Shown piece by piece: positions 50,745 through 62,092 of a stretch of 64,000 nucleotides of DNA. The position numbers and the translations under genes are program-made. Numbering within the stretch: the first letter of the stretch is position 1; the number at the start of each line of letters is the position of its first letter. The stretch is from Cyclina sinensis. Lineage: Eukaryota > Mollusca > Bivalvia > Venerida > Veneridae. The DNA is taken from assembly GCA_012932295.1 (NCBI GenBank), contig JAAONU010000001.1, positions 43,807,134 to 43,871,133 of the forward strand. The letters are read 5' to 3'. The notes under the pieces were generated by a model. The model saw only the letters and a list, made by a program, of their open reading frames with translations, was not told the DNA's origin and made no database searches.

Positions 50745-51465
50745 GCAGTTGCAGGAGAATTGATATTTATTTGACATATTTTCATTATGCATTTAGAAAC
50801 GTTTTATGTTTTTTGTTTAATCATAAATAATCACTCCGAAGCGAAAGGATAAGGTTTTCAAAATTTAAAACAAAACTTTGGACGATTGGGAACTAAGGAA
50901 GAAATTTGTTTCCCTCATTTGGGACGTGAACTTTCTTTGAGTAATGTAATTTTACTTATATCTTTCTCTTGGGACCATTCTATTTATTGAATTGAAGGTA
51001 CAAATGTTTAAAATGTGAGAAAACTCAAGATTTTTAGTCAATTGTTCACATTTCGTCCCAAGATAGCTGAATTCATACATGTAAATTAGATAAACTTTCG
51101 GAAAGCCATAGTAATACGCCACCATTTTGTTAATGATAAAAAAGGCAAAATCGCATTCAAATGAATATGATAGGTTCGTGAATTTTTAAATTAATTAAAC
51201 AACCAGCTCTGAATTGAACACTAGTACTATACATACAAAACAGAATCTTTTACGTGTGCAGATACAGGATATTGAAACACACGAAGAAGAAGAATAATTT
51301 GTGTAATAAACGACTTAGAAATATAAGAGAAATAAATTATGTGCAGTCCAGATAAGAAGAAATTAAAGTAATTCTCTGTAGCAGACGTCAGTGTCATTTG
51401 GCTGTTTACAGATGAACTGTAATGTAAAATTGAACTCCGTATACTATACTTGGTTCTTTGTAAGG

Positions 51466-54400
51466 TACTTTTAGTTTTTGCAGTGGCATATGTGGTTATA
51501 TACCGAACTAGAAGTAATATCACCCGAGCCTTACGAAACAAAACTTACTTACTTCGAGCAGAAAGGCCTTTATTTCTTTGTTAAACTGATAGCTTTGGCT
51601 CAGCTTAGACTAAGAAAACTGTTTATATGGCAAGTAGTAATAATACCAACGAGTCTTCTAAAAATGTCGAATCAAAAAGACATACCAGGTTTTCACCCGA
51701 GTTTCCCCTGTTTCACACGGATTTATAAATGAAATCAAGTAATCAAAAATAAAAATAGGCTAGAGCTTAGTTACCTGGAAAGTAATATAACTTCATAGAT
51801 TCTTAACATTAATATTTTCTTGTCTAACACAGAACTGTCACAACAGGCAGAACAATATAGATAATTTATGAAATGTTACCTCGTCTCTGACATTTGAAGT
51901 AGTTTGTCGAAGCATACAAATATCAAACATCTTCCTAGTTTATGGAACTATCAAAACAAATAATTGAAAGACAATCTCTCCATATAGCATCCTGTTGTTT
52001 ACGTCTAAATCAACTGCTTTAGATTGTTCTGAACAGGCATTAATAGGCCTCTGTTGCACTCAGCGCCGGTAAATGTTCAGTAAGATAATATCCTACATTA
52101 AATGGGTAAACATTTTTACAATATTTCATTACTCTCCTTAAAACGCCTTAGAATTACTACAGAGTTAACATTATCTTTTGAAAACATCTTTGCATGGAGA
52201 ATAATTCGTTCGCAGACATTACTTCAAAACAATGCAAAACAACAAATTAACTAAACGTACAGTATTTTTGATAAACAAATGTATGACAAGGGATACATGC
52301 AAAAAAAGAAGCAGAATAAATAGACAAGACTGCCATGATGGTCCTGTCTTGCTCAACTGTGAACAACTGCTCGCCGGAATATTCTTGGAACATTTCCAAA
52401 ATGTGGACAGTTCATTTAGCAAATATGCAGATTCATACGGTAGTACAGCAAATAAAAAAATAAAAAAGTGACATTACATTCTGAGCAAGTTACGTAAAGG
52501 CTGTATAAAAACAATCCAAGTATTCACAAAACGGACAAAGAAGACGGGAAAAAGGTCGATCATAAAAGGTCACCCTTAGCACCGTGTGGTCAGGTGATCT
52601 AAAATTTGTTTCGAATATCCTCAATATTAAGCCCACTTTAATTGTTAGTTCAAAATATGTAAGTGATTCTAAATGAATGTTTTAAATGGTATGGAAAATG
52701 AAACACTGTAGAATTTCTTGCATCCATCGAATAATAGGAAAACAATTGTTAAGAGTAGTTTAAGAACTGTCCCCGATATTGAAAGCTTAAAAGTATTGTA
52801 ACGTTGTGTCTTTTTTATTGGAATTTAATCATACATCTTCTAAAAATATTTAAAATTACCCCACAAGGGAAATCCATGCTTCTGGTGCAATGAGAGAGAA
52901 GAGAAAAACAAAGAACAATTAAACGACAAATTATGCTGGATGTAATTTTATCATGAGAGCAATGGTAGTGATTCGTTAGTACGCAAATGATAAAAGAATC
53001 AAACTTAGCAACATTCCTTTAAAGAGAGTGCAATTCAGCAACACATAAAGTTAATCTAGACACATTAAGCTACATGGACTTTTTTGAAAGAACAATTTTG
53101 ATGATTTTATTCTTAAAACTCCTTGTTCTTTTCCCTTGATGAAATAAAATTATCTTTGACTCCGAAGTAGTACACTAAGACAACACGTTTTTTTTTTTGT
53201 TTTTTTGTTTTTTGTTTTTGTTTTTTTTTTGGTTTTCAATGTTTCCCTCTGCTTTTTAAGGTTTTATAAGATCAAATGTTGCTTTCCAGATACTACTTGA
53301 AAAAGACACTGTGGTTTAAGTATGTTTCGGTTGCATTCATATTGCATAAATATACGTAGTCATTGTTGAAACTTAAGCATTCTTTTCTCAACTCAACAAT
53401 TCAGCACAAGGCCTTGACACAGGACAAATTTGCATTAATACTTTTGAAAGTTGATTCTAAACTTCACTTTACTTTACCTGCAACATTTTCGTTAACACAC
53501 TAGTAAAGGTTAATATGAACAAGCCAGAATATAACAGCTGGCTTTTACAGTCACTAGAGTGTTATTTCTATTTAGAAGTAAAGGTATCTCAATAGGGTCA
53601 GGTTTGTGTAACCTGATTCAAAGTCATCATGATTTTCTTTTATTCATAAAGATGTTGTGTCGTGATTGAGACATTGAAATTTACGAATTAAGTATAGACA
53701 TTTAGCAGAAACAAATTCACACAACAAGATCATCAGTGCTGGTTTTCGGTATAACATACTTCTGTATGAACAACATGTAGAGGTTATTCAAATTTTATTC
53801 AAATTATTTAGTCACAAGAACGAAATTCATTAACCCAAAATATCCCGGAAATGATATTTCCATTTTGTAATTCGGCTAACGATGGCATGTGTAGTTAAAA
53901 GAATACAGAATTTCTGGACAGCACATCTCTATTCATGAACTGGATGTATTTTGCTGTGATAAACTTTACTGAAAGTTTGTGTAATGGCAGAATTAAACAG
54001 TAAACCTCAATATAACTAATAACATTACATTTACCTTTCATTTGGAAAACCTGTTGGCATAGAAGGTAAAATCATTTAAATTATATATTCTATATTTATA
54101 TATGGTTTTGTCATTAAGTAGTTAAAATCTACTAAATGCGAAAAAAATGTATGTTTTTATGAAGTAAACTAGTTGAAATATTTGTTCAGTGATCAATCAT
54201 AGCTCTTTGCTTGCTCTTCTCTCTCAAGAGAAAGTCTGTCTAAAGCCTATTTATATCCCTGTCAACAAGAATCTTGCATTCGTTGACAAGTGTTCCATGC
54301 TTGTCTGACTCATCACTGGTAAACCCTAAAGTCATTTTCTTTGGAAAATATAAGCAAAAAGAATAATAATTGGTTGAGACCATGTCTTCTCAAACCACAA

Positions 54401-55208
54401 AAAGTCGAAAGATTAAGTTGGAATGTCGAATTTTTAAATACTTAACTATCGAAGCATGCACGAAACCTAATCTAGTAGAACCCATAAGAAAGAGTTTGCT
54501 ATATTTGTAAAAGAAATGATCATTATTTGAATAAACAGAAAGCAAAAATCATTGTTGTACAGGTCTTAGATTGAAAGGTGCTTATTGAAAGATATAAAAA
54601 TTTATTCATTTAAAACACTAAATGATGAGATAAGAAATTTAAATTAGTTCTTCTAAAATTATTTTCATGAATTATATTTTAGTACCTATTTATAGATGAT
54701 TAAGATATAAACACATCATTTTAATCTGAAGTGAAAAGCTTTTAAAGAGCTTTTCATAATTGGCTTTCAACATCATGATTGTTTGTTTATGAAGTTAAAC
54801 AGAAACATCGCATTCAGACTGAAAAAAAACATGTCTTATCACAATTTTCCCCACTTAATAAATGTAAACAACAAATGTGATCAATAACATATTATGTGCT
54901 GCCAATCTTATGCTGTTTTGTTTAGCATAGATTCATTAACAATGGAAAAAATGACTCAATACTGTAGTTATTTTGTAACTCTACATAACAGCTTCAAACG
55001 CATAAATGCTAAAAACTCTGAAAAAGTACTTTCACTGATTTTTTTTCATATATCGGAAAAAAAGATCAAAAGCCATATTTTATGGGAACATTGAAATAAA
55101 TAGTTGACCCAGACGGTATTATGTTTAGCAAAGCCAAGTAATAGACAAAACTCATTAGTTGATTGTGGTTAGGTTTCAATCTTCTTTGATATCTGAAGTA
55201 GATTTATT
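51466..55208. other. Gene-free region between inverted repeats
   Basis: AT-rich DNA with a T-rich run broken by single Gs at 53,188-53,235. Reading frames up to ~84 codons (for example 51,478-51,732 and 52,232-52,471) match no family I recognise and lack splice context. No element ends were identified. Confidence 0.5.
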
Positions 55209-55555
55209 TACTTAGGGTTTGAAATACATCAGTACATCAAAGACCACCCAATACTTAAAGCACCTAATTCACAGTTGAACGACAGAATTAAAAAAGTATT
55301 TTGTAATCTCCTTTGTTACTGTTGTTGAATTCTTTGTCTTCTCACAATAAGAAAAAAAAAAAAAAACTCGGTTGACGTAGGTCACATTACAGAGGGAAGC
55401 GCATTTTTCGTAAACGCCTGCTTTGGGAATTCCATTTAAATATAGAATACGGAATCCCCGAAACAGGTGCTTGCTGTACCATGTGGCACGTTTCGCAACA
55501 TTGCATCTTCGCTAGCCAAGGGTTAAGATCCGCCCCCCCTCCTCTTCACCCTTGG

Positions 55556-56011
55556 CGGATATAGCCAATATTTTGTATTTCGCGGGTTGCGCCGCCTATT
55601 GGATTTCCACGGTTATTCCCCTTAACATGATGTCATCGATAGCCAATCAGCGAAAGCCTTGTAAAACCATTTTGGCGAAAGCAAAAATGGCTGCGCCCAG
55701 TAAAATAAATATGACTACCATTGAAGCCGATATCAGCCGATCATCCTTAGGTGGAATGTATCCTAACACTTGTATTAGTTGACTAAGCAAAGAAAACGTC
55801 TCAGTAAATATGGTTCTTCTGTGCTTTGGTGGCAATGTTTCGTGACACAAACGGCAATAATTGCTACATGCTGCCATGTTTACATTTTGTCTCCCATTGT
55901 GTGATAGTTGCGTGACCGTTTGTAATCGGCGATTTGATTGGACGCAGCTACCTATAGCTGCAGCCAATGACAAATACCGCCGCGGAGATAGAAAATATTG
56001 GCTATATCCCA
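55556..56011 (-). mobile_element. TIR element carrying a possible captured promoter and exon
   Basis: The ends GGATATAGCCAATATTTT (left) and the same read from the right are inverted copies, and similarity continues weakly to a GCGG segment. The right arm of the foldback has only GGATAC at this point, showing the uninserted state. The inside is richer in G+C than its surroundings. On the - strand it holds CCAAT-type boxes (AGCCAAT, ATTGG, CCAATC) and then an ATG. This looks like a gene start picked up by a transposon. Confidence 0.65.
55719..55877 (-). pseudogene. Possible captured first exon, Cys-x2-Cys protein
   Basis: From the ATG at 55,877 the - strand reads MAACSNYCRLCHETLPPKHR, then FTETFSLLSQLIQVLGYIPP and KDDRLISASM, followed by GTAGTC as a possible splice donor. 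The CRLC knuckle near the start, followed by a Leu-rich segment, is reminiscent of N-terminal zinc-binding domains of zinc-finger proteins (ZAD-like). The second Cys pair would have to lie in a missing exon. The frame stays open upstream to 56,012. Alternatively it is chance in a GC-richer patch. Function unknown. Confidence 0.35.
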
Positions 56012-56943
56012 CCCCTACTAAACGGTGGCTCTTTCACATTTTGGTGATCCGTTTAAATGAGAGCCCTCGACACTTCCGTTGTAGAGCCCTCGACCAAAAC
56101 AAGCCTGAAAAAGGTAAGCATATTTAATAAAAATATACGTTTTTAAAGAACATGCTTGTTTTTCAAAAATCAAAGAATGTCATGCCACGAAGAACATTTT
56201 TCTCATCATTTTAGATGCAGTTTCGATAAGAAATACCCCATAATGACGTTGCTAGAACTTGTACCAAATATCAACTCGTGTGTTTTCTTTAACGAGGAGA
56301 CACATCTTGAGTGATTTCTTTAACGTGAAGTAGATGTTGGCCCACTTAATCGTCATGTAACATTGTTCCAACCTCCTCTTTGACTCAACACTAAAAATAT
56401 TTCACAGAGCTCGGTTAAAAACAAAATACTCACATTTTTTAAAATGTGATCGAGCCATCGACAATGTGATGGCGCCATCGGCAATGTGAAAGAGCCCTCG
56501 AAAATGTGATGGAGCCAACACCATCATTCATTAAGTGTTAATATTGTGGAATTGTACCAATTAAAATTCATGTATAGATTTAATTGCATGTGTTGATACT
56601 TACTTTCTTGAAATGTTTCGAATAATTGTTCAATCCGATTCGTTCATATGAACTAGTTTTTCATTACTCTAAAATTGTACATGCATGATTTAATTACAGA
56701 TAATGATCTTTAGAGGTAAACTAAGAGCAGAGTAGCGATTAGCACGAAAAAGAAAATTTCGTGAAATCAATGCAAAATGACTCAGAAGTTTTTTCAAAGC
56801 AATGAACATGAATATAAGAAACATGGGGAAAGAATTTTCGAGGCACCACATCGGCGAAAACGAATAAAAGAAAACGCATCCAAGGTTCAAGTTCTAAAAT
56901 GCAAATCAAATACTCTATATTAAAGACAATATTTTCAGCAACT

Positions 56944-57264
56944 AAGCCTTTTACACCTAGAAAAACATCAAAAAGAACATTGAATTGTTCACTTGAAAGC
57001 CATTCAGTCAGTGATGAAGAAGTTATTTGTACTCATTAGACGAGATTTTTTACAGATAGCGATGTAGCAGATATTGAAGAACCTATCTCAAATAGTTCGG
57101 AATATGAAGCAGAAGACATAAAAAACAATATACACAATGATGCTGGAATTGAAGACAAAACAATATCCGATGTTTTCAATAAAGTTTTACTAATTTTGAA
57201 AAAAAAAAAGAAATCAGATCGTCGCTTTTTGTGCATTTTAACATACAATATTAACACTTATTGA
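56944..57264 (+). pseudogene. Acidic, Ser-rich coding remnant in foldback spacer
   Basis: Preceded by an acceptor-like ATATTTTCAG, the frame reads PFTPRKTSKRTLNCSLESHS, VSDEEVICTH, a TAG at 57,037-57,039, then DSDVADIEEPISNSSEYEAE, KTISDVFNKVLLIL and a Lys run, ending at TGA 57,262-57,264 just inside the right arm. The mix of basic and acidic Ser-rich stretches looks like coding sequence rather than random AT-rich DNA. I recognise no family. It may be a relic of the protein of the full-length relative of this element. Confidence 0.4.
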
Positions 57265-58075
57265 ATGATGGTGTTGGCTCCATCACATTTTCGAGGGCTC
57301 TTTCACATTGCCGATGGCGCCATCACATTGTCGATGGCTCGATCACATTTTAAAAAATGTGAGTATTTTGTTTTTAACTGAGCCTTGTGAAATATCTTTA
57401 GTGTTGAGTCAAAGAGGAGGTTGGAACAATGTTACATGACGATTAAGTGGGCCAACATCTACTTCACGTTAAAGAAATCACTCAAGATGTGTCTCCTCGT
57501 TAAAGAAAACACACGAGTTGATATTTGGTACAAGTTCTAGCAACGTCATTATAGGGTATTTCTTATCGAAACTGCATCTAAAATGATGAGAAAAATGTTC
57601 TTCGTGGCATGACATTCTTCGATTTTTGAAAAAAAAGCATGCTCTTTAAAAATTGATATTTTTATAAAAGTGCTTACCTTTTTCAAGCTTGTTTTGGTCG
57701 AGGGCTCTACAACGGAAGTGTCGAGGGCTCTCATTTAAACGGATCACCAAAATGTGAAAGAGCCACCGTTTAGTAGGGGTGTATCCGCCAAGGGTGAAGA
57801 GGAGAGGGGCGGATCGTAACCCTTGGCTAGCGAAAATGCAATGTTGCGGAACATGCCACATGTTACAGCAAGCACCTGTTTCGGGGATTCCGTATTCTAT
57901 ATTTAAATGGAATTCCAAAAGCAGTTTTTTTTGTGTGTGTGAGAAGACAAAGAATTCAACAACAGTAACAAAGGAGATTACAAAATACTTTTTTAATTCT
58001 GTCGTTCAACTGTGAATTAGGTGCTTTAAGTCTTGGGTTGTCTTTGATGTACTGATGTATTTCAAACCCTAAGTA
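57246..58075 (-). repeat. Right arm of 2.9-kb foldback structure
   Basis: Inverted counterpart of 55,209-56,547 without the inserted element. Outer end CAAACCCTAAGTA. Includes the repeated GAGCCCTCGAC and GAGCCATCGACAATGTGAT motifs also seen in the left arm. No clear target duplication was seen outside the two arms, so I cannot say whether the whole is one transposon or an inverted duplication. Confidence 0.92.
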
Positions 58076-60685
58076 TCTTAATCTCTCCACAGGCATTGGT
58101 TTCATGGATAAATGTTCCGAGCCACTATTTTAACCAACACAAATTACGAAAATTCACAAGAGTGAATCTGAGGCACATCTTGCTTCAAATAGACTTTTTT
58201 TCTAATTTAAGCCGACAGATGCAATGTAACTTTTAGTGTGTATGATATTTGAATTTATTTCCTAATATAGCAATCAATAACTCCATTCAAAGTGAAGGCA
58301 TTTTTTTCAACCGTACCTCAGATTTCTCTCAAATGAATTTCATCGCGTGTTTACAAAACTTTTCGTGACACTGCTTCCGGTCTCTAACGCAATCAGTAGA
58401 AATTAGATATTAAATTATTCAACAAACTCAATCTAAACATCTCAGTCAAGTTTTAGATTTATTGTATAAATAAACTGAAGTCTGTAGTGGACTTTATTTA
58501 TTTTTGTAACGGAACCTGTAGATAAACTCGTATCAGCTGATATACTTTCATTTTTAATATTATGGCCACAGTTTGATAGCGATGTTTGACGGGACAAATT
58601 AAATCAAATTAAATGTTTGAAGTAAATGACCCTCAGATTCATTCTTTTGAATTTTCATACCCTGTGTTGGTTCGGGGCATTTATCCATGAAACGAATGTT
58701 TGTGGGTTTTTTGTCAAATATTATGTGAGCGCAAGCACGAAAGGTGAATGTGATCAGTCATGTGACGGCACACGAAATTAGAAATTTTAAATATAGGTTT
58801 TTTTCATTTTTTTCATGGCATTTTCATATACAATAATAATTCATCAATACATACATTTTGACAAAATGAACATATTAAAGAAATATAAAGTATATATTAG
58901 AGAGATAGATGTAAGAGAAGATAGTGTCAGAGATAGAGCAAGGTTACTAGAGTGTGATATGATGTGTTGGCTTTTTTGTGTTTTTTTTTCTAGTCATATA
59001 TTTTTTATATTGTTTATTATATATCTATATTATTCCATTTTGAGTTATGAAGATCTAATTTGTTTTTATTTAATGCTATTATTATTTCAGTTTCTTCTCG
59101 TTGCTTTAGTTCTAATTTAAAAATTGATATTTTTGGTTCCAGTTTGTTGAGCTTGCATTTGTACAGAAAGTATTTAGATAGCAAGAGAAAATAATTTGCG
59201 ATAATGCTTTTACTATCAGTTGTAAATAACCCTAATGCTATTGTTTTGTAGTCAATGTGTACTAATAAATTATTATTTTCTAGGAATCGTGAAACACTCG
59301 ATGAAAATAAATCCCGTTTTTATAGAAAAAAACTTGAATATCCTCTATCTATCATCGGAAATGAAAGAAATTTACCCTTCTGTTACGCATCACAAAACAT
59401 TATATGAAAGGTTCATCGGAAGAAAGAAAAACAATTTGGTATAAAAAGTAAACACATAACAAACGTTTAACACTATCATGCGCAAAACACTGTTTGATTG
59501 ATATATAAGAACATATTTAAACTATCATTGAATTTACCACAACATTTATATAAATAAGTTCATGGTCCTTTCAATCACAATAAAACTGATACAATAGTAT
59601 ATAAAAATTGTCAAAGTTCATCTTACCTCCTTCAAATCAAAAAAAGAAAATGATGCTTCAGTGATGACTCCTGGAATAAGTATATTTTTTTAAAGCTTTC
59701 TGTAAAACGTGTAAAAGAGCGACCCAAAATAGCAGGTTCAGCTTTGCTTCATGACAGAATACTGTGCACTATTGTACAATAACCAAGAATAGCCATAGAG
59801 CTCTAGCACTGCATGTTTTGTGTCTGATTATAGAAAACATGTCTCTCCTACGTCTCTAAAAACTAAATGATTGCTGAAATTATGAGCAATTACGACTTAG
59901 GAATTCGTTTGATATAAGTTAATGCATCATACTCCTACCCGTATCTACCGTCAGTTCATATATCTTTTACAAATTGTCTTTAATTTATCAACTGACAATT
60001 TGAAATTTGGACCAAATGACTCACGCTTTTATGGTAGGATGACGTACTTTTTCCTCCTTACACTATTGTTTCAGCAAACATTACATATATCAGCTACTGT
60101 TATCATATTATTGTCATGAGCTAATGGCATATTTTCTTTACCTTGATGCCTTGAAGTTAAAACTAAAACACACTGTTCATACAATGCCAGCAAGTTTATA
60201 GCTTTTGTCTTTTTGATTCTGAACCTGTGAAATACATGTGGTTTTTTTAAAGCTCGAGTTTTTAAATTAGGACCTCTTTCGTAGTGCTGTCTGTTCAATT
60301 CCAGTGGCTTTACTTAATGCAGATATGTATTATATATGACACTTAAAAGATACTACTAGTATTAGGAATATTTTGTTGAAGTGATTAAGAAACAGAAAAC
60401 ATTTCTTTGTAAGCATTGGCAGAATTATCACCCTTTCAAACAATATTTTTGTAAGTCTTGAAAGTGCTTATTAATGTTTACTTCTATTAAGAACCAGTTG
60501 AAAAATCACACTAATTTGAGATGCAAATGAAGTAACAAGGGGCTTATCTCAATCAGTTATAATGTCAAAATAATGTCCGTTTTTTACATTAATAAAATAC
60601 CATCAGAAATGTTTTGTTCAAACATCGAACTATTTTTTTGGATACAGTTTTGTCAGAGTTCCCTGTCTTCATCACAGACATAAGC
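58076..60685. other. Gene-free AT-rich region
   Basis: No recognisable gene or element. A reading frame of 101 codons at 58,815-59,120 is strongly hydrophobic and AT-driven and matches nothing I know. Confidence 0.5.
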
Positions 60686-60883
60686 CTGATCAGTAAGGAC
60701 GTCAAGTCTGATCAGTAGAGACGTCTAGCCTGATCAGCAGGGACGTCAAGTATGATCAGTAGGGATATCATGCAGGATCAGTAGGGACGTCAAGTCTGAT
60801 CAGTAGAGACATCTAGCCTGATCAGCAGGGACGTCTAGCCTGATCAGTAGAGACGTCAAGCCTGATCAGTAGGGACGCCAAGC
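60686..60883 (+). repeat. 22-bp minisatellite, 9 copies
   Basis: Nine gap-free units of CTGATCAGTAGGGACGTCAAGC with 1-6 differences each. Every unit contains the palindrome TGATCA (GGATCA or degenerate in one) and most contain GACGTC. Units alternate between ..GTCAAG and ..TCTAGC endings, which hints at growth by a two-unit (44-bp) step. Confidence 0.93.
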
Positions 60884-61640
60884 CCAATATTAACCTCTTG
60901 ACTGACATCACTTTAGCAAACTATTCCGTTTGATTGAATGGGTTTTTTTCAAAATTTGTTAACTATTTAAGATTTTGACTATGTAACATTTTACCTTCCT
61001 CAAATAAATTACAACAAATCGACACATTCCTTTAATAGAAAATGAAGGCTTCTTCAAGTTTTGTCTAATATCTAAAAGAGAGATTTGCGTAATTAAAGCA
61101 GTATACAATTCCTTAGTCTATTATCTGGTTTCGTGCACACAAAATTGTACAGCAGCTCAGAAATTATTTGTCACAAGGGAAATCTCCGCCGAAACATGTT
61201 TCAGAGAAAGAAAATTAAAAGATAGATTCTGTCGTTTGTAATCTTGCCGAAAATTTGCAATGCTTTTGGTTCGAAGAATAATTTATCCAACAAAAATGTA
61301 ATATATGTGAAATTCATATTTCGAAAATTATACTGGTGTTCACGTATAATGTCTGAGCTTGTTACCTGTGCTGACATACATCTCAGTAGATACTACTGTT
61401 AGACATCTTTGTCTATATTTTAAAATTGATGAAATAATAACACATTTTTGTAACTTTATATTTTGAAATTTTAGAATAGGCCAGTTACGTTTGCAGTCTG
61501 GTCTCTCAACCCATGATTTAGCAAAATTGGCGATAGAAAAACAGTTGGTTTGAAATGAAACAAAAATCAGCTACTTCGTAACAAACAATATTTTGGTCAA
61601 ATATGTATTGCTTCCTCAGTGTTTCCCATTATTCAGGTTT
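60884..61640. other. Gene-free region
   Basis: AT-rich sequence without recognised coding or repeat content. Confidence 0.5.
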
Positions 61641-62092
61641 GCCATACCATGTGGTATATGAGGTCATTTAGGCTATTGCGAGCAGCATTATTTTGACTCG
61701 ACTCGGAGGAGAAAACTGCGGTATGTATTTTATTTCTTCATCAATATACAGGGGGTAAAGTGCATGCGATGTGGAAATTTGTGCCCTACAACAGGCTCTA
61801 ATTATTCTTTTGCCAGATGTACAGTTTCTCTGAACATTCAAGAAATAAAGAGTTCATAACATTATGTTTGATATTGTGAAAGGCGCATCAGTTTTCCCGA
61901 ATGTAATAAAATTCTGTACAGCTGACAAAAGAATCTCTAAGACCAATGTGTAGGACATCATATTTCGCTTCGCATGCGCTATATACCATTAAAAGTGATG
62001 AAGAAATAAAATACTTACAGCAGTTTTTTCTTCCGAATCGGGTCAAAATAATGCTGCTCGCCTAAATGACATCATAGACCACGTGGTATGGC
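61641..62092. mobile_element. 452-bp MITE with ~100-bp inverted ends
   Basis: The two ends are near-identical inverted copies starting GCCATACCA(T/C)GTGGT and continuing through GTCATTTAGGC, GAGCAGCATTATTTTGAC, and TATTTTATTTCTTCATCA. The central ~230 bp is unique and has no coding sequence. The long paired ends should give a stable hairpin. Flanks do not show an obvious duplication, so the superfamily is undetermined. Confidence 0.82.

Larger units (their letters stand above)
38848..51465 (-). repeat. Right arm of ~25-kb inverted repeat
   Basis: Reverse-complement counterpart of 26,495-37,435. It is longer because of insertions at ~40,140-40,835, 44,452-45,062, 46,428-49,221, 49,281-49,715 and ~50,450-50,760. 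Beyond 51,465 pairing with the left flank stops abruptly. Sample identity: 52 of 60 bases (28,201-28,260 against ~50,110-50,170) and 40 of 42 (around 32,483 against ~43,868-43,909); other parts fall to roughly 70-75% by eye. This level argues for an old duplication rather than two allelic copies joined in assembly. Confidence 0.9.
55209..56547 (+). repeat. Left arm of 2.9-kb foldback structure
   Basis: Reverse complement of 57,246-58,075, about 95% identical (roughly 11 differences in 205 compared bases). It is longer by ~455 bases because of an inserted TIR element at 55,556-56,011. The inner end carries four ~20-bp units of the form AATGTGAT-GAGCC(A/C)TCGAC; the outer end is TACTTAGGGTTTG. 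Confidence 0.92.

Noticed and set aside
26495..51465. Giant palindrome as an assembly error joining two haplotypes head to head
   Set aside because: Arm identity is mostly far below allelic levels and each arm has its own insertions. A misjoin cannot be fully excluded without long reads, but the divergence argues against it.
58815..59120. 101-codon hydrophobic frame as a membrane protein
   Set aside because: AT-driven Phe/Ile/Leu/Tyr composition without a recognised family, signal or splice context.
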